Positions 36,789 through 45,706 of a stretch of 64,000 bases of DNA are shown here, piece after piece. The stretch is taken from the NCBI RefSeq assembly GCF_014926405.1, contig NZ_JACXXJ020000003.1, positions 479,001 through 543,000 on the forward strand, read 5' to 3'. The notes below the pieces were generated by a model. That model was not told the DNA's origin, searched no databases, and saw nothing but the letters and a program-made list of their open reading frames with translations. Position 1 is the stretch's first letter. Each line of letters opens with the position of its first letter. The position numbers and the translations under genes were made by a program. Source of the stretch: Agrobacterium vitis (lineage in GTDB: Bacteria > Pseudomonadota > Alphaproteobacteria > Rhizobiales > Rhizobiaceae).

Positions 36789-38886
36789 GGTGGTCTCCTC
36801 CCTCAACAGGTTCCAGTTCCAGCAGGATTGCGCTTTCCGGCCGCAGCATCGGCAGCGGCAAGCCGCCAAGCTTGAGATCTGCAAGCTCAAACGTGACCTT
36901 GCCAGCCAACAGGCGCTTCTGCCCCTCGGATATACGAATGAAATTCGGCTGAGCCGGATGCGTGGCGGCAATTTTCCAGCGTCCGCCGATGCGGGTCACA
37001 CCAGCAGGCAGGGTCAACGGTTCCGGCTGTTCGCCCACCATCTGCGGGCCTTGGGCAACGAAGATGGCGATGCGCTTGCTGTCCGCCGCACCCCAGACAT
37101 AGCGCCCATCACGCGGCTGCTTGGAAAAATTGGCGCCCGGCGCATGCAGCAGGGGCCGCAGCCGCTTGTGGATGGCAATCCAGGTCTTCAGCTCGGCACG
37201 TTCCTCGCCTTCCAGTTCCAGCGGGTTCAACTCGACGCCAAGGTGATAGGCGAGTGCCACCAGCGCCCGGAAGGCCAGCGTATGACGGCGTTCCGTCTGG
37301 TGGTTTGGCGAGGCCGAAATATGGCTGCCAAGCACTTCCGGTGGCACGAAAACCGAAGCACCACGCTGAATTTCCAGCCGCTCCAGCGCATCGGTGCAAT
37401 CGGAGGTCCAGACCCGGTGGGTGCGGGAAAGCGCACCGTAATCGATCCGGCCACCGCCGGAGGCACAGCTTTCGATTTCCACCTGCGGATGGGCTGCCCG
37501 CACCCGGTCCATCAATGCGTAGACGGCGCGGGTCTGGGCTGAAATTTTCGCCCGCCCGTCGCGCCCACCTGCATGGGTCAGGTCGCGGTTCATGTCCCAT
37601 TTGACATAGGAGACAGCATGATTGGCCAGCACCGCGTCGATCTTCTCAAACAGATAATCGCTCACCTCTGGCCGGGTCAGGTCCAGCACCAATTGGTTGC
37701 GGGATGTCAGCAAAGGGCGGCCCTTGACCTGCAAGACCCAATCGGGATGCAGCTCATAGAGGGTGGAGACCGGGTTGATCATTTCCGGCTCGAACCAGAT
37801 GCCGAACTGCATGCCAAGGCCGGTAACGTGATCGACCAGCGGCGACAGACCCTCAGGATATTTGCGTGCGTCGATGTCCCAATCGCCAAGGCTGGTCGTG
37901 TCGTCATCCCGCTTGCCGAACCAACCGTCATCCAGCACGAAACGCTCGATGCCAAGTTCGGCGGCGGATGTCGCCTGGGCCTTGAGCGATCCCATCTGGT
38001 GGTCGAAATAATTGCCCTCCCAGGTATTCAATGTCACCGGACGCGGCGACATCGCACCATCAGGCCAATGCATCAGGTCATTGCGAACAAAGGCATGGAA
38101 CGCTGCCCGGTCCGCGCCGGCATAGGCCACCGGGCTGCGATAGTTCTCGCCCGGCGCAAGGATCGTTTCGCCCGGCTCGAACACTTCGCCCAGATGCACG
38201 AGACGGCGGCCATCGTCCAGCCGGTCGATGACGATCTGGTGGTTACCACTCCAGCCGAGCGCCACGCCGAAGCTCTGCGCCTCGCCTTCGATTGTCAGCA
38301 TCGGAAACCGGTCATGGGAGGTGCGGCCCCGGCGGCTTTCCTGCGCCCAAAGGCCGGTTCCCAACCTCTCACGCCGGGTCTGGAATTCACGGCCCCACAT
38401 GCCGGTAAAGCTGACCACATCGACCTGTCCAGCAGGAGCAAGGAAGCTCGCTGCCATGCAGCGGTCCAGGATGTAATCCTCACCGCCGATATTCTTAAGA
38501 TCGGTGGAGACACCGATCACGCCCGACGGAAAAGTCTCGAAACGCAGCGTGATCGCCATGCCCGCCACGGCATCCTGGGCGCAAAGCAGCGTGATCCGCC
38601 CGGTCTTTTCCACCGTCCAATCGGCAAATTGCAGGATGAAGTCGCGGCCCGACCGATGCCCTGAAATGGCAGGCCAGCCGAAAAAGCCCATGCCACCCAC
38701 CGGCAGCAGCACCGCCGAAGGCACGGCCTCATCCATGCCGTTGATGCGGCTGGAGCGCTCGACCTCGGACAAAGCCCAGCCAGCAACAGGCGCCTCACCA
38801 AAGCCGATGATTTCAGGCATGCCGATTTCCGGCATCCGCAGGCTCAAAACAAGCCCGTTCGCGCCAATCTTTACAATATCATTCAT
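36781..38886 (-). CDS. GH36 alpha-galactosidase
   Basis: 701 residues of family GH36, removing terminal alpha-galactose from melibiose, raffinose or galactinol-type sugars. The N-terminal beta-sandwich is followed by the catalytic barrel. The nucleophile aspartate is in YVKWDMNRDL, the acid/base aspartate in WTSDCTDALERL, and the substrate loop is VLDDGWFGKRDDD. No signal peptide. The start at 38886 overlaps the lacG stop (ATGA); an open frame to 39258 antisense to nothing else is just read-through. Its place inside a lactose-type operon means one importer serves both alpha- and beta-galactosides. Confidence 0.93.
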   Translation of the reverse strand: MNDIVKIGANGLVLSLRMPEIGMPEIIGFGEAPVAGWALSEVERSSRINGMDEAVPSAVLLPVGGMGFFGWPAISGHRSGRDFILQFADWTVEKTGRITLLCAQDAVAGMAITLRFETFPSGVIGVSTDLKNIGGEDYILDRCMAASFLAPAGQVDVVSFTGMWGREFQTRRERLGTGLWAQESRRGRTSHDRFPMLTIEGEAQSFGVALGWSGNHQIVIDRLDDGRRLVHLGEVFEPGETILAPGENYRSPVAYAGADRAAFHAFVRNDLMHWPDGAMSPRPVTLNTWEGNYFDHQMGSLKAQATSAAELGIERFVLDDGWFGKRDDDTTSLGDWDIDARKYPEGLSPLVDHVTGLGMQFGIWFEPEMINPVSTLYELHPDWVLQVKGRPLLTSRNQLVLDLTRPEVSDYLFEKIDAVLANHAVSYVKWDMNRDLTHAGGRDGRAKISAQTRAVYALMDRVRAAHPQVEIESCASGGGRIDYGALSRTHRVWTSDCTDALERLEIQRGASVFVPPEVLGSHISASPNHQTERRHTLAFRALVALAYHLGVELNPLELEGEERAELKTWIAIHKRLRPLLHAPGANFSKQPRDGRYVWGAADSKRIAIFVAQGPQMVGEQPEPLTLPAGVTRIGGRWKIAATHPAQPNFIRISEGQKRLLAGKVTFELADLKLGGLPLPMLRPESAILLELEPVEGGDHHG

Positions 38887-39734
38887 CCCTTGGTTGCTCC
38901 AAGTGTCAGCCCGGCAATGAAATGCCGCTGCATCAGGAAAAACATGGCGACCGGTGGCAAGGCCGCGACGATCGACCCGGCGGAAACCAGGTTCCAGGCG
39001 GCAACCCATTGGCCGTTCAGCGAATAAAGCCCCGCTGTGACAGGCATGGCCGCCTGACTCTGGACGAGAACCGTGGCCCAGAAATAATCGTTCCAAACAA
39101 AGGTGAAGACCAGCACTGACAGCGCCGCAATGGCGGGCCGCATCAGCGGCAGCACGATATAGCGAAAGATCCGCCATTCCGACACGCCCTCGACCCGGGC
39201 GGATTCGATCAGCGCAAACGGCAGGCCCTTGATGAAATTGCGCATGAACAGCGTGCAAAATCCGGTCTGGAAGGCGACATGAAACAGCACCAAGCCGGTG
39301 ACCGTATCATACAGCCCCATTTTCAGCGTCATGTCACGCACCGGCACCATGAGAATTTGGAAGGGAATGAAATTGCCAGCAACGAACAGGCAGAACAGCA
39401 CAAGGTTGCCCTTGAACTTGTAAGTCGCCAGTGCAAACCCGGTCAGGCAGGACAGCGCGACGGCACCGATCACGGTTGGAATGGTGATCTTGAAGGAATT
39501 GAGAATGTACCAGCCCAGCGGCGAATTCTGAAACACCGCAGAATAGTTCTCAACACCGGCAAAGCCGGAGGGAAGGCCGAAATAATTGCCAGCGGCCAAA
39601 TCGCCCGCAGGACGCACCGAGGTCAGCGCCACGCCCAGCAAAGGCAGCAGCCAGAGAACCAGCGCGACAGGCAGAACGAGATTATAGCCATACCGAACAA
39701 TCGGCGAGGCTTTCTGGATCGGGGTCGGAAACAT
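38883..39734 (-). CDS. lacG: galactoside ABC transporter permease (LacG/MalG type)
   Basis: 283 residues with six membrane segments. The ATPase-contact loop is ESARVEGVSEWRIFRYIVLP, near residue 180. The short N-terminus is typical of MalG-type permeases. Overlaps lacF by one base and the alpha-galactosidase gene by four, so all are translationally coupled. Confidence 0.92.
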   Translation of the reverse strand: MFPTPIQKASPIVRYGYNLVLPVALVLWLLPLLGVALTSVRPAGDLAAGNYFGLPSGFAGVENYSAVFQNSPLGWYILNSFKITIPTVIGAVALSCLTGFALATYKFKGNLVLFCLFVAGNFIPFQILMVPVRDMTLKMGLYDTVTGLVLFHVAFQTGFCTLFMRNFIKGLPFALIESARVEGVSEWRIFRYIVLPLMRPAIAALSVLVFTFVWNDYFWATVLVQSQAAMPVTAGLYSLNGQWVAAWNLVSAGSIVAALPPVAMFFLMQRHFIAGLTLGATKG

Positions 39735-40642
39735 CAGGTATTCCTTTCCTGGCCAATCATCCGCACGACGAACAGCGTGATGAACACCATCATGATCAGG
39801 AACAGAACGACGGCGATGGCCGCGCCATAACCCATGCGGAACCCGTATTCGGACAGCGCCTCCTCATACATGTAATAGGACAGCACCCGGCTGGAGCCGT
39901 ATGGGCCGCCAGCCGTCATGATTGACACGAGGTCAAAGGAGCGCAGCGCGCCGATGACAGTGACGACCATGGCGATGAAGGTGGCGGGTGCCAGCTGCGG
40001 CAGGATGATGTTTTTGAGCAGCGACCAGCCCTTGGCCCCATCCATGCGGGCGGCTTCCACCTGCTCAGGATTGATATTGTTGAGACCGGTCAGATACAGG
40101 ATCATGCAATAGGCCGTCTGCGGCCAGAGACCGGCAACGATAATGCCATAGGTAACGAAACGCTCATCGGCCAGAACCGCGAAATCCATTCCGGTCAGAT
40201 GCTTGATCAGCACGGAAAACAGTCCGAAATTCGGCGCATAAAACCATGTGAACATCAGGCCGACCACGACCTGGCTGATGACGAAAGGGAAGAAAAACAG
40301 CGATTTGTAAAGCCGGATGCCGGTCACAGTCTGATTGAGAAACAGTGCTACTGCCAATCCGCCGGGAATGGCCAGAAGGTAGAGCACCAACCAGATCAGG
40401 TTGTTTTGCAGGGAGGTATAAAAGGCCTCGTCGCCCAGCAATTCCTGATAGTTTCCAAGCCCGATCCAGACTTTCTCACCAATACCATCCCAATCGTGAA
40501 AGCTGATCCAGACAGACTGGAAAATCGGCAACACGACATAGATGACGAACATCACCAGACCGGGCGCTAAAAACAGCCAGGGGGCAATGCGTTGCTGGTG
40601 ACGCTTCCAAAATCCGGATGAAACAGGATCAGCAGTGCTCAC
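39734..40642 (-). CDS. lacF: galactoside ABC transporter permease (LacF/MalF type)
   Basis: 302 residues, six membrane segments, with the contact loop VEAARMDGAKGWSLLKNIIL. GTG start at 40642, seven bases after GGAGG. Separated from lacE by 113 bp that contain a stable RNA hairpin (40711-40742), the usual arrangement where the binding protein is needed in excess over the permeases. Confidence 0.92.
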   Translation of the reverse strand: MSTADPVSSGFWKRHQQRIAPWLFLAPGLVMFVIYVVLPIFQSVWISFHDWDGIGEKVWIGLGNYQELLGDEAFYTSLQNNLIWLVLYLLAIPGGLAVALFLNQTVTGIRLYKSLFFFPFVISQVVVGLMFTWFYAPNFGLFSVLIKHLTGMDFAVLADERFVTYGIIVAGLWPQTAYCMILYLTGLNNINPEQVEAARMDGAKGWSLLKNIILPQLAPATFIAMVVTVIGALRSFDLVSIMTAGGPYGSSRVLSYYMYEEALSEYGFRMGYGAAIAVVLFLIMMVFITLFVVRMIGQERNT

Positions 40643-40710
40643 GGCAGCACCTCCGTTAATGCAAGGGCTGAGGGATAGCGAAGCATCCTAGCCGTTCTGT
40701 GACTGAAAAT

Positions 40711-40742
40711 CGGCCGAATGCCACTTGCGCGACATCCGGCCG
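40711..40742 (-). terminator. hairpin in the lacE-lacF spacer (attenuator or mRNA stabiliser)
   Basis: In the minus-strand RNA, CGGCCGGAUG pairs over ten positions, including one G-U pair, with CAUUCGGCCG around a 12-base loop. It has no following U tract, so partial termination or 3'-end protection of lacE mRNA is more likely than full termination. Confidence 0.5.
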
Positions 40743-40755
40743 TCGGGAGAACCGA

Positions 40756-41988
40756 TTATTTGTAAACGCGGGCACGGACCTTATCGAGGCGCGCCAGGAT
40801 GGCATCGACCTTGTCAGGCTTGACCATGAATTCCTGGAAGCCTTCCATGCCGGCCTTGGCCATATCGGCAGGCGCGTCACGATCATAGAACTGCGCCAAT
40901 GCGTAAGCGCTCGACAGCATGTCGAAACCGGCGCTGAGGAACGGATCGCTGGATTTTTCCGACTTGTTGTTGATTGGCAGCTGACCAAGGGTGGCGTTCA
41001 TCTTGGTCTGGGTTTCCGGCTTTGCGAGATAAGCCAGGAACTTGCGGGCATCCGTCTTGTTCTTGGCGCCCGAGGGAATGTGGAAGGATTCAGTCGGCGC
41101 ATCTTCCGCCCGCGGCAGGCCGGGGGTAATTTCCGGGAATTGCAGGAAGCCGATCTGTTCTTCCTTCAAGCCGCCATCCTTCATCGGGGCCACGGCAAAG
41201 TTACCCATCAAATACATGGCCGCCTTGCCCTGCACGAATTGCGGCATGGCATCCTGCCAATCAAGTGCGGCATGGTTGGCGATGAAATAGCCGGGCTTGA
41301 TCAGTTCATCCCATTTCGCAAACACGGCTTTGACGCGCGGATCGGTGTAAGGCACCTTTCCGGCCGTCAGGTCCATATGGAATTCATAACCGTTGACGCG
41401 CAGGTCGAGATAGTCGAACCAGCCTGCCGTCGGCCACAGTGCCTTGGTGCCGATGGTAAAGGGTGTGATGCCAGCCTTTTTCAGCTTGTCGCAAGCCGCC
41501 AGCAACTCGGCCCAGGTCTTGGGCGGCGTGATGCCTTGAGCGGCAAAAATATCCTTGCGGTAGTAAATACCCCATTGATAGGTGGAATAGGGAATGCCCC
41601 ATTTCTTGCCATCGATTTCCATCGACTTGGTGGCGGATTTCAACTGATTATTGAGATCGTCCTTGGCCCAGATATCGCTGACATCCTCAAACAGGCCAGC
41701 CTTGACGAAGGGCGCCATGCGGTTGCCAGAATACCAGGACACCACATCCGGCGCATCAGCCGTCAGGAAGTTGCGGATCGCGGATTTATAGCCTTCGTGG
41801 TCGAAATTGTTCCACTTGACGGTCACGTCGGGATTGGCGGCCTGGAAATCCTTCAGCAGCTCTTCCATCGCCTTTTTCGGCGTTGGGTCCGACTGATCGG
41901 AATTGAGCACAATCTGACCAGCAAAGGCCGTTGACATGGTCAGCACATAGCCAAGCGCCAAGCTCGGCATCATTTTAAAGCAAATCAT
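40756..41988 (-). CDS. lacE: galactoside ABC transporter solute-binding protein
   Basis: 410-residue periplasmic binding protein. The signal peptide is short (MICFKMMPSLALGYVLTMST, cleaved after AFA-GQ). The mature protein opens IVLNSDQSDPTPKKAMEELL and has ADAPDVVSWYSGNRMAPFV and FVQGKAAMYLMGNFAVAP, as in family-1 binding proteins. The start at 41988 follows GGAGGAATGT. First gene of the operon and divergent from the AraC gene. Confidence 0.93.
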   Translation of the reverse strand: MICFKMMPSLALGYVLTMSTAFAGQIVLNSDQSDPTPKKAMEELLKDFQAANPDVTVKWNNFDHEGYKSAIRNFLTADAPDVVSWYSGNRMAPFVKAGLFEDVSDIWAKDDLNNQLKSATKSMEIDGKKWGIPYSTYQWGIYYRKDIFAAQGITPPKTWAELLAACDKLKKAGITPFTIGTKALWPTAGWFDYLDLRVNGYEFHMDLTAGKVPYTDPRVKAVFAKWDELIKPGYFIANHAALDWQDAMPQFVQGKAAMYLMGNFAVAPMKDGGLKEEQIGFLQFPEITPGLPRAEDAPTESFHIPSGAKNKTDARKFLAYLAKPETQTKMNATLGQLPINNKSEKSSDPFLSAGFDMLSSAYALAQFYDRDAPADMAKAGMEGFQEFMVKPDKVDAILARLDKVRARVYK

Positions 41989-42253
41989 CACATTCCTCCC
42001 CGGAATCATTGTCTGCGGTATGACAGTAACCTTGTCGCCTCCAGAAGGCATTCAAAGTCGCTGTAACATTTTATATCTCCAGCATGATGTCTTGCCTCAG
42101 CCAAACGGCCCCAGGACATCCTGTACTCTCTGCAACTCTCAGCTTCTTTGCGTCCGCCTCCTGCAAAAGCGCCTTGACCGTGCGCCAGAAAGCCGCAATC
42201 TACCTCCGAAATTCAGGCTTAGAATTCCGGTATCCTAAGATTTTCGGTGCGAA
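41989..42253. promoter_or_regulatory. divergent control region of the galactoside operon
   Basis: 265 bp between lacE and the AraC gene, without a convincing open frame. A TTGACC at about 42175 followed by TCTACC at 42200 could serve the AraC gene. A weak dyad CTTAG...CTAAG lies at 42219-42239. I see no clear CRP or LacI-type palindrome. The AraC regulator presumably binds here. Confidence 0.4.
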
Positions 42254-43189
42254 ATGGCTCGACGTCCTCCCTTGATCAACAGACTTGGTGCAACACCTGT
42301 ACACCCCGAACGCGATCCCGCCCATCCCCTGGTTGTATTTGGCGATAACCGCTTCTGCGCCGGAGAATTGCTGGACGTCCAGAAGATGGCTGGGCCGCAT
42401 ATGCACAGCCAAATCGAACTGAATTTCGTGCTGGAAGGCTCAATGACCTATTGGTTCGATGGCCGGGAGCTGACGATTTCGGAAGGCCGGCTCTGCCTGT
42501 TCTGGGGGATGATCCCCCATCAGGTGATCGACCGGCGGGAAGGCACCCGCTTTATCTGTCTTTATGTACCGATGTCGGTGTTTCTGGGATTGGCCAGCCT
42601 CAGCCAGTTTCGCGACTCGGTATTTCGCGGCGCCGTCATCGAGGCTTTGCACCTGCGGGCTTGGGACCGTGAAATCTTTCTGCGCTGGCGTGACGAATTG
42701 CTGGGTGGCGATGAAGGCGATATCGAGATCGTCCGCAGCGAACTGACCGCCCGCCTGATGCGGATCGAACGGGACGGCTGGCGTGACCTGCGCGAACAGG
42801 GATCGGCGCTGGCAAGCCTCGGTCAACGCGATGCGGGCTGGATGCTGCATGTGGAAAAAATGCTGCGCTTCATCGGCGAGCACGCACCTGACACGATTTC
42901 TGCCGAGGATGTTGGCCGCGCCGCCGGTCTGCATCCCAATTATGCCATGAGCCTGTTCAAGCGTGCGGTGGGCACCACCATCAACCAGGCGATCATCCGC
43001 CACCGGCTGGACACCGCCCAATCCCTGCTGATTTCCTCCGATATGCCGATTACTGAAGTGGCCTACGAGTCAGGCTTTGGCTCGCTCTCGACCTTTTACG
43101 AGGCCTTCCAGCGTCGGTTCATGGAAAAACCGGTCCAATACCGCCGCCGGATGCGGGCGAAAGGCACGGCGGCGCAGGCAATCGCATAA
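42254..43189 (+). CDS. AraC-family regulator with cupin sensor
   Basis: 311 residues. An N-terminal cupin-like sugar-binding domain (about 25-120; GPHMHSQIELNFVLEGSMTYW, LFWGMIPHQVIDRREGTRFI) precedes two AraC helix-turn-helix motifs (about 215-300; ISAEDVGRAAGLHPNYAMSLF and PITEVAYESGFGSLSTFYEA). Architecture as in MelR- and RhaS-type activators. Divergent from lacE, so it is the probable activator of the galactoside operon. The founding Agrobacterium lac operon is described with a different type of repressor, so this control may be distinct. Confidence 0.9.
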   Translation: MARRPPLINRLGATPVHPERDPAHPLVVFGDNRFCAGELLDVQKMAGPHMHSQIELNFVLEGSMTYWFDGRELTISEGRLCLFWGMIPHQVIDRREGTRFICLYVPMSVFLGLASLSQFRDSVFRGAVIEALHLRAWDREIFLRWRDELLGGDEGDIEIVRSELTARLMRIERDGWRDLREQGSALASLGQRDAGWMLHVEKMLRFIGEHAPDTISAEDVGRAAGLHPNYAMSLFKRAVGTTINQAIIRHRLDTAQSLLISSDMPITEVAYESGFGSLSTFYEAFQRRFMEKPVQYRRRMRAKGTAAQAIA

Positions 43190-43307
43190 TCCGCCCTGCC
43201 TGATTATAAATATGATAATTACCGTCATGTTTTCTTGACGCACGGAAATCCCCATTCTAATCTGCGGTCGGTTGCAGCAAGCAATCGATCAAGCGGCGGA
43301 AAAACCC

Positions 43308-44093
43308 ATGGGATCAACGATCCAGATGTCCAGGCCGTTGATGCGTGGCGTTCTACCCACCATCGACGATGACTGGTCGCCCGACATGCCGGGCGACGAG
43401 CGCTTTGCCTTTTGCCGCGGCAAACTGCTGCTGGACCCGCCTGAGGATGCCGAGATTATCCCTTGCACCTCGCTTTCCGACCCGGATGTGTTTGCCGATA
43501 TTATCGCCCGCTACACTTGCAAGTTTCCCGGCGCTGACAAGCGTGCGGTAATCTCGATGTGGACGCTCTATTATTTCAGCATCCTGACCATTGCGCCTAC
43601 GGTCCACCGTCTGGTACATCGGCGGCAATTATCACTCGGGCTTTCCCAGCTATCGCTGGTCTGCGATCCACAGACAGCCGAACCAAAAGCGTTCCTGCTG
43701 TCAGGTCCAGGCCGCCCCGCTGGCCAGGCCCCCGCGATAAACGATCTCCACACGATCCTGCGCGACCATGCCGCGCCACTGATTACCCTCATTGCCGGGC
43801 ATTGCGGCGTTGCGCCGAAGCTGATGTGGAACAATGTCGCCGTCTATCTCAACTGGATTATCAAGGAAATCGGCAATCAGGCCGGCCCGCATCTGATGGA
43901 AGAGGCGATTGAGATCATCTCAAGCCAGCATTGGCCGGATGGCAGCCGCAATCCACTGTTTGGCATGATCAAACTGGCGCGCCGCCAATGTGGCATGGAC
44001 CATTTCCAGCGCAAGGTCTGCTGCTTGCGCTATAACTTGCCGGGCGTTCCCGGCTGTGGCGACCTATGCCCCCTGCCCGATGGCCGTCGCTAG
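43308..44093 (+). CDS. fhuF: FhuF-like ferric-siderophore reductase
   Basis: 261 residues. The C-terminal cysteine cluster VCCLRYNLPGVPGCGDLC (two adjacent cysteines, ten residues, Cys, three residues, Cys) is the FhuF-type 2Fe-2S signature, with one extra residue between the last two cysteines compared with the usual pattern. The central part (MWTLYYFSILTIAPTVHRL, WNNVAVYLNWIIKEI) matches IucA/FhuF-type folds. It reduces iron in imported hydroxamate siderophores in the cytoplasm. The start at ATG 43308 is preferred over an upstream TTG at 43272; 43326 is another option. Its stop codon TAG starts a short fragment of the dispersed repeat. Confidence 0.82.
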   Translation: MGSTIQMSRPLMRGVLPTIDDDWSPDMPGDERFAFCRGKLLLDPPEDAEIIPCTSLSDPDVFADIIARYTCKFPGADKRAVISMWTLYYFSILTIAPTVHRLVHRRQLSLGLSQLSLVCDPQTAEPKAFLLSGPGRPAGQAPAINDLHTILRDHAAPLITLIAGHCGVAPKLMWNNVAVYLNWIIKEIGNQAGPHLMEEAIEIISSQHWPDGSRNPLFGMIKLARRQCGMDHFQRKVCCLRYNLPGVPGCGDLCPLPDGRR

Positions 44094-44102
44094 AGTTTGT
44101 CA
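44091..44102 (+). repeat. 12-bp end fragment of the dispersed repeat at the fhuF stop
   Basis: TAGAGTTTGTCA is identical to the first 12 bases of copy B at 61978, and its TAG is the fhuF stop codon. After it the sequence diverges. It may be a degraded copy or chance; the shared placement at a stop codon argues for a relic. Confidence 0.4.
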
Positions 44103-44143
44103 ATTTCAGGCGAATTCAGGACAGTCCCATCGGCTGGGGACGA

Positions 44144-44626
44144 TTACTCCCCGTCCGCCAAAGGCTTCACAAGCATCAGACACGGATGATCTTCGTGCCA
44201 GAGGGTCGGAAACACTTCAGCCCGAATAAATCCATTCCGGTCGTAGAAGGCCCGCGTGGCTTCGTATTGCGGCTCCTGTTTGCCACGTGGTGCCAGGGTC
44301 TTCACCGTCACCAGTCGGCAACCGGCTTTGCGGGCAAAATCCTCCGCCACTGACAGCAGGAGCCTGCCTGCCCCCTTGTGGTGATAGGCCCGGCGGGTAC
44401 CGATCGCCACGATTTCCATGGCATCGGGCAGATGCGGTTTCAGCATGACAAATCCGGCCACAGTGTCACCGTCAAGGCAGCCGAACATCGGCAAGGTCTC
44501 TGCTGCCTTCGCGCAGGCATCGATCACAGCGGGCTCCGTAAACCAGTCGGACAGTTCCGACATGATGTCGCGGCAGATTTCGCCCTTGTTGGCGGCCAAT
44601 TCGATAATAACAAGCACAATAATCAC
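44144..44626 (-). CDS. GNAT-family N-acetyltransferase
   Basis: 160 residues with the GNAT fold. Motif A appears as IVAIGTRRAYHHKGAGRLLL (acetyl-CoA pyrophosphate loop HHKGAG), followed by YEATRAFYDRNGFIRAEVFP at motif B. The start is probably GTG 44626; an internal ATG at 44563 would remove the first strand. The substrate is unknown. It lies between the FhuF and sigma-factor genes, convergent with fhuF, and could be unrelated to iron. Confidence 0.82.
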   Translation of the reverse strand: MIIVLVIIELAANKGEICRDIMSELSDWFTEPAVIDACAKAAETLPMFGCLDGDTVAGFVMLKPHLPDAMEIVAIGTRRAYHHKGAGRLLLSVAEDFARKAGCRLVTVKTLAPRGKQEPQYEATRAFYDRNGFIRAEVFPTLWHEDHPCLMLVKPLADGE

Positions 44627-44764
44627 TCATCTTTTCAATTATTTTTGTCGTAAAACGTGGTGCGCCATTGCGGTTTCACGCAGAAAATGCCGGCCCAGAA
44701 AAACCACCCGCATTTCAGAAATCCGCAACGGCAAAATCGTAAACCCGGTCGAGGTCTCCCGGCG

Positions 44765-45388
44765 TCAAGCCGCCGAACGATTGCAGTAGAGCGGATGCAC
44801 CTCCTCGCTGAGAGGGGGCGTCGGCAACGCATCGCGTTTACCTTTGCGGCTCGAGGCTCGGCATTTCACCCCATCCGGGCAGATGGCAGCCAGGCATTGC
44901 GCATGGGCATCACGCAACAACCCGCAGACCAAGGCGCAGGAGACACCTGCCTGCCTGGCGATAATATTTTGCGGCACCCCTTCGAAAAAATGGTCCTCGT
45001 AGAATTTACGCGTCCGGGGCGGCATAGCCTCCATGGTGCAGCAGAAGGCCTGATAGGCTTCCACCTCGCGCAAATGCTCTTCGGGGCTGCCGTAATCGGA
45101 TGTGCTATCGCCCTCCTCCTCAACGGCAAACAGGCCCCGCTCATAACGCAGCCGACGCATATGGTCGGTGGCGAGATTGCGCACCATCCGCATCATATAG
45201 GACGCTGGAACCGCAATATCCGGCGGCAATGGCTTTGCGACAAGTTGCAAAAGCACTTCCTGAACGATGTCTTCCGCCAAAGAGGCACAACCGGTAATTC
45301 GCCGTGCGGCCCCCAGGAGTTTCGACTTGTTCATCAGGGCAGTTTTTATCTGTTCGTCACATATCGATTGCGAAATATTGGCTATCAT
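44765..45388 (-). CDS. ECF-type RNA polymerase sigma factor, siderophore-linked
   Basis: 207 residues. Region 2 is recognised at ITGCASLAEDIVQEVLLQLV and YMMRMVRNLATDHMRRLRYE (about 30-85), and region 4 at MEAMPPRTRKFYEDHFFEGV followed by PQNIIARQAGVSCALVCGLL (about 120-165). This is the FecI/PvdS/RpoI class, whose members start siderophore synthesis genes under iron limitation. No anti-sigma FecR-type gene is adjacent, as for RpoI of Rhizobium leguminosarum, which drives vicibactin genes. Preceded by a dyad-rich 375-bp region. It likely controls the NRPS and acyltransferase promoters. The last 30 residues form an unstructured tail. Confidence 0.85.
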   Translation of the reverse strand: MIANISQSICDEQIKTALMNKSKLLGAARRITGCASLAEDIVQEVLLQLVAKPLPPDIAVPASYMMRMVRNLATDHMRRLRYERGLFAVEEEGDSTSDYGSPEEHLREVEAYQAFCCTMEAMPPRTRKFYEDHFFEGVPQNIIARQAGVSCALVCGLLRDAHAQCLAAICPDGVKCRASSRKGKRDALPTPPLSEEVHPLYCNRSAA

Positions 45389-45507
45389 GTCGGGCTCGCC
45401 TTGAAATCCCAGATTGAAACCGTGGAATTCCCCCCTTTATTTCCGGGGCACACTAGAAAACATGATTTAATTAGTCAAGATAAAATCGAGAGACCCTTGC
45501 CATTTCT

Positions 45508-45521
45508 GTGATCAATATCAA
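45508..45521 (-). promoter_or_regulatory. FNR-like half-matched site upstream of the sigma factor gene
   Basis: On the minus strand TTGATATTGATCAC matches the FNR consensus TTGAT-N4-ATCAA in nine of ten positions, 120 bp ahead of the sigma-factor start. Could be chance. Confidence 0.25.
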
Positions 45522-45531
45522 CCTACTGATT

Positions 45532-45547
45532 TTCAATATTTATTGAA
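45532..45547. promoter_or_regulatory. AT-rich palindrome upstream of the sigma factor gene
   Basis: TTCAATA-TT-TATTGAA is a perfect 7-bp dyad, about 145 bp upstream of the sigma-factor start. Its AT-rich form and setting suggest an iron-responsive (RirA/Irr-type) operator, but it does not clearly match a published box. Confidence 0.3.
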
Positions 45548-45661
45548 TATACAATATGCGAAAAGCAAAGGAGTGGCGTACTCAAAACACGCCTTAGCAT
45601 CGTTGCAATCCACGCCCTGCCCGCCACTATTCCTTGCGGTGCGGCGGCAGCATTGACCCCG

Positions 45662-45706
45662 CCTATTGCATCGTAATGAACGTTGGAATCTGTACGATGC
45701 AATAGG
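45662..45706. terminator. 14-bp perfect stem after the siderophore monooxygenase gene
   Basis: CCTATTGCATCGTA and TACGATGCAATAGG form a perfect 14-bp stem with a 17-base loop, about 57 bp beyond the monooxygenase stop on the minus strand. On the plus strand it is followed by ACTTTGTTTTCTC. Likely the terminator that keeps NRPS-operon transcription out of the sigma-factor gene; the long loop also allows an operator role. Confidence 0.6.

Noticed and set aside
44657..45511. Open plus-strand frame of 284 codons over the sigma factor gene
   Set aside because: Antisense to a protein with recognisable sigma regions 2 and 4; no domain is visible in the plus-strand product.
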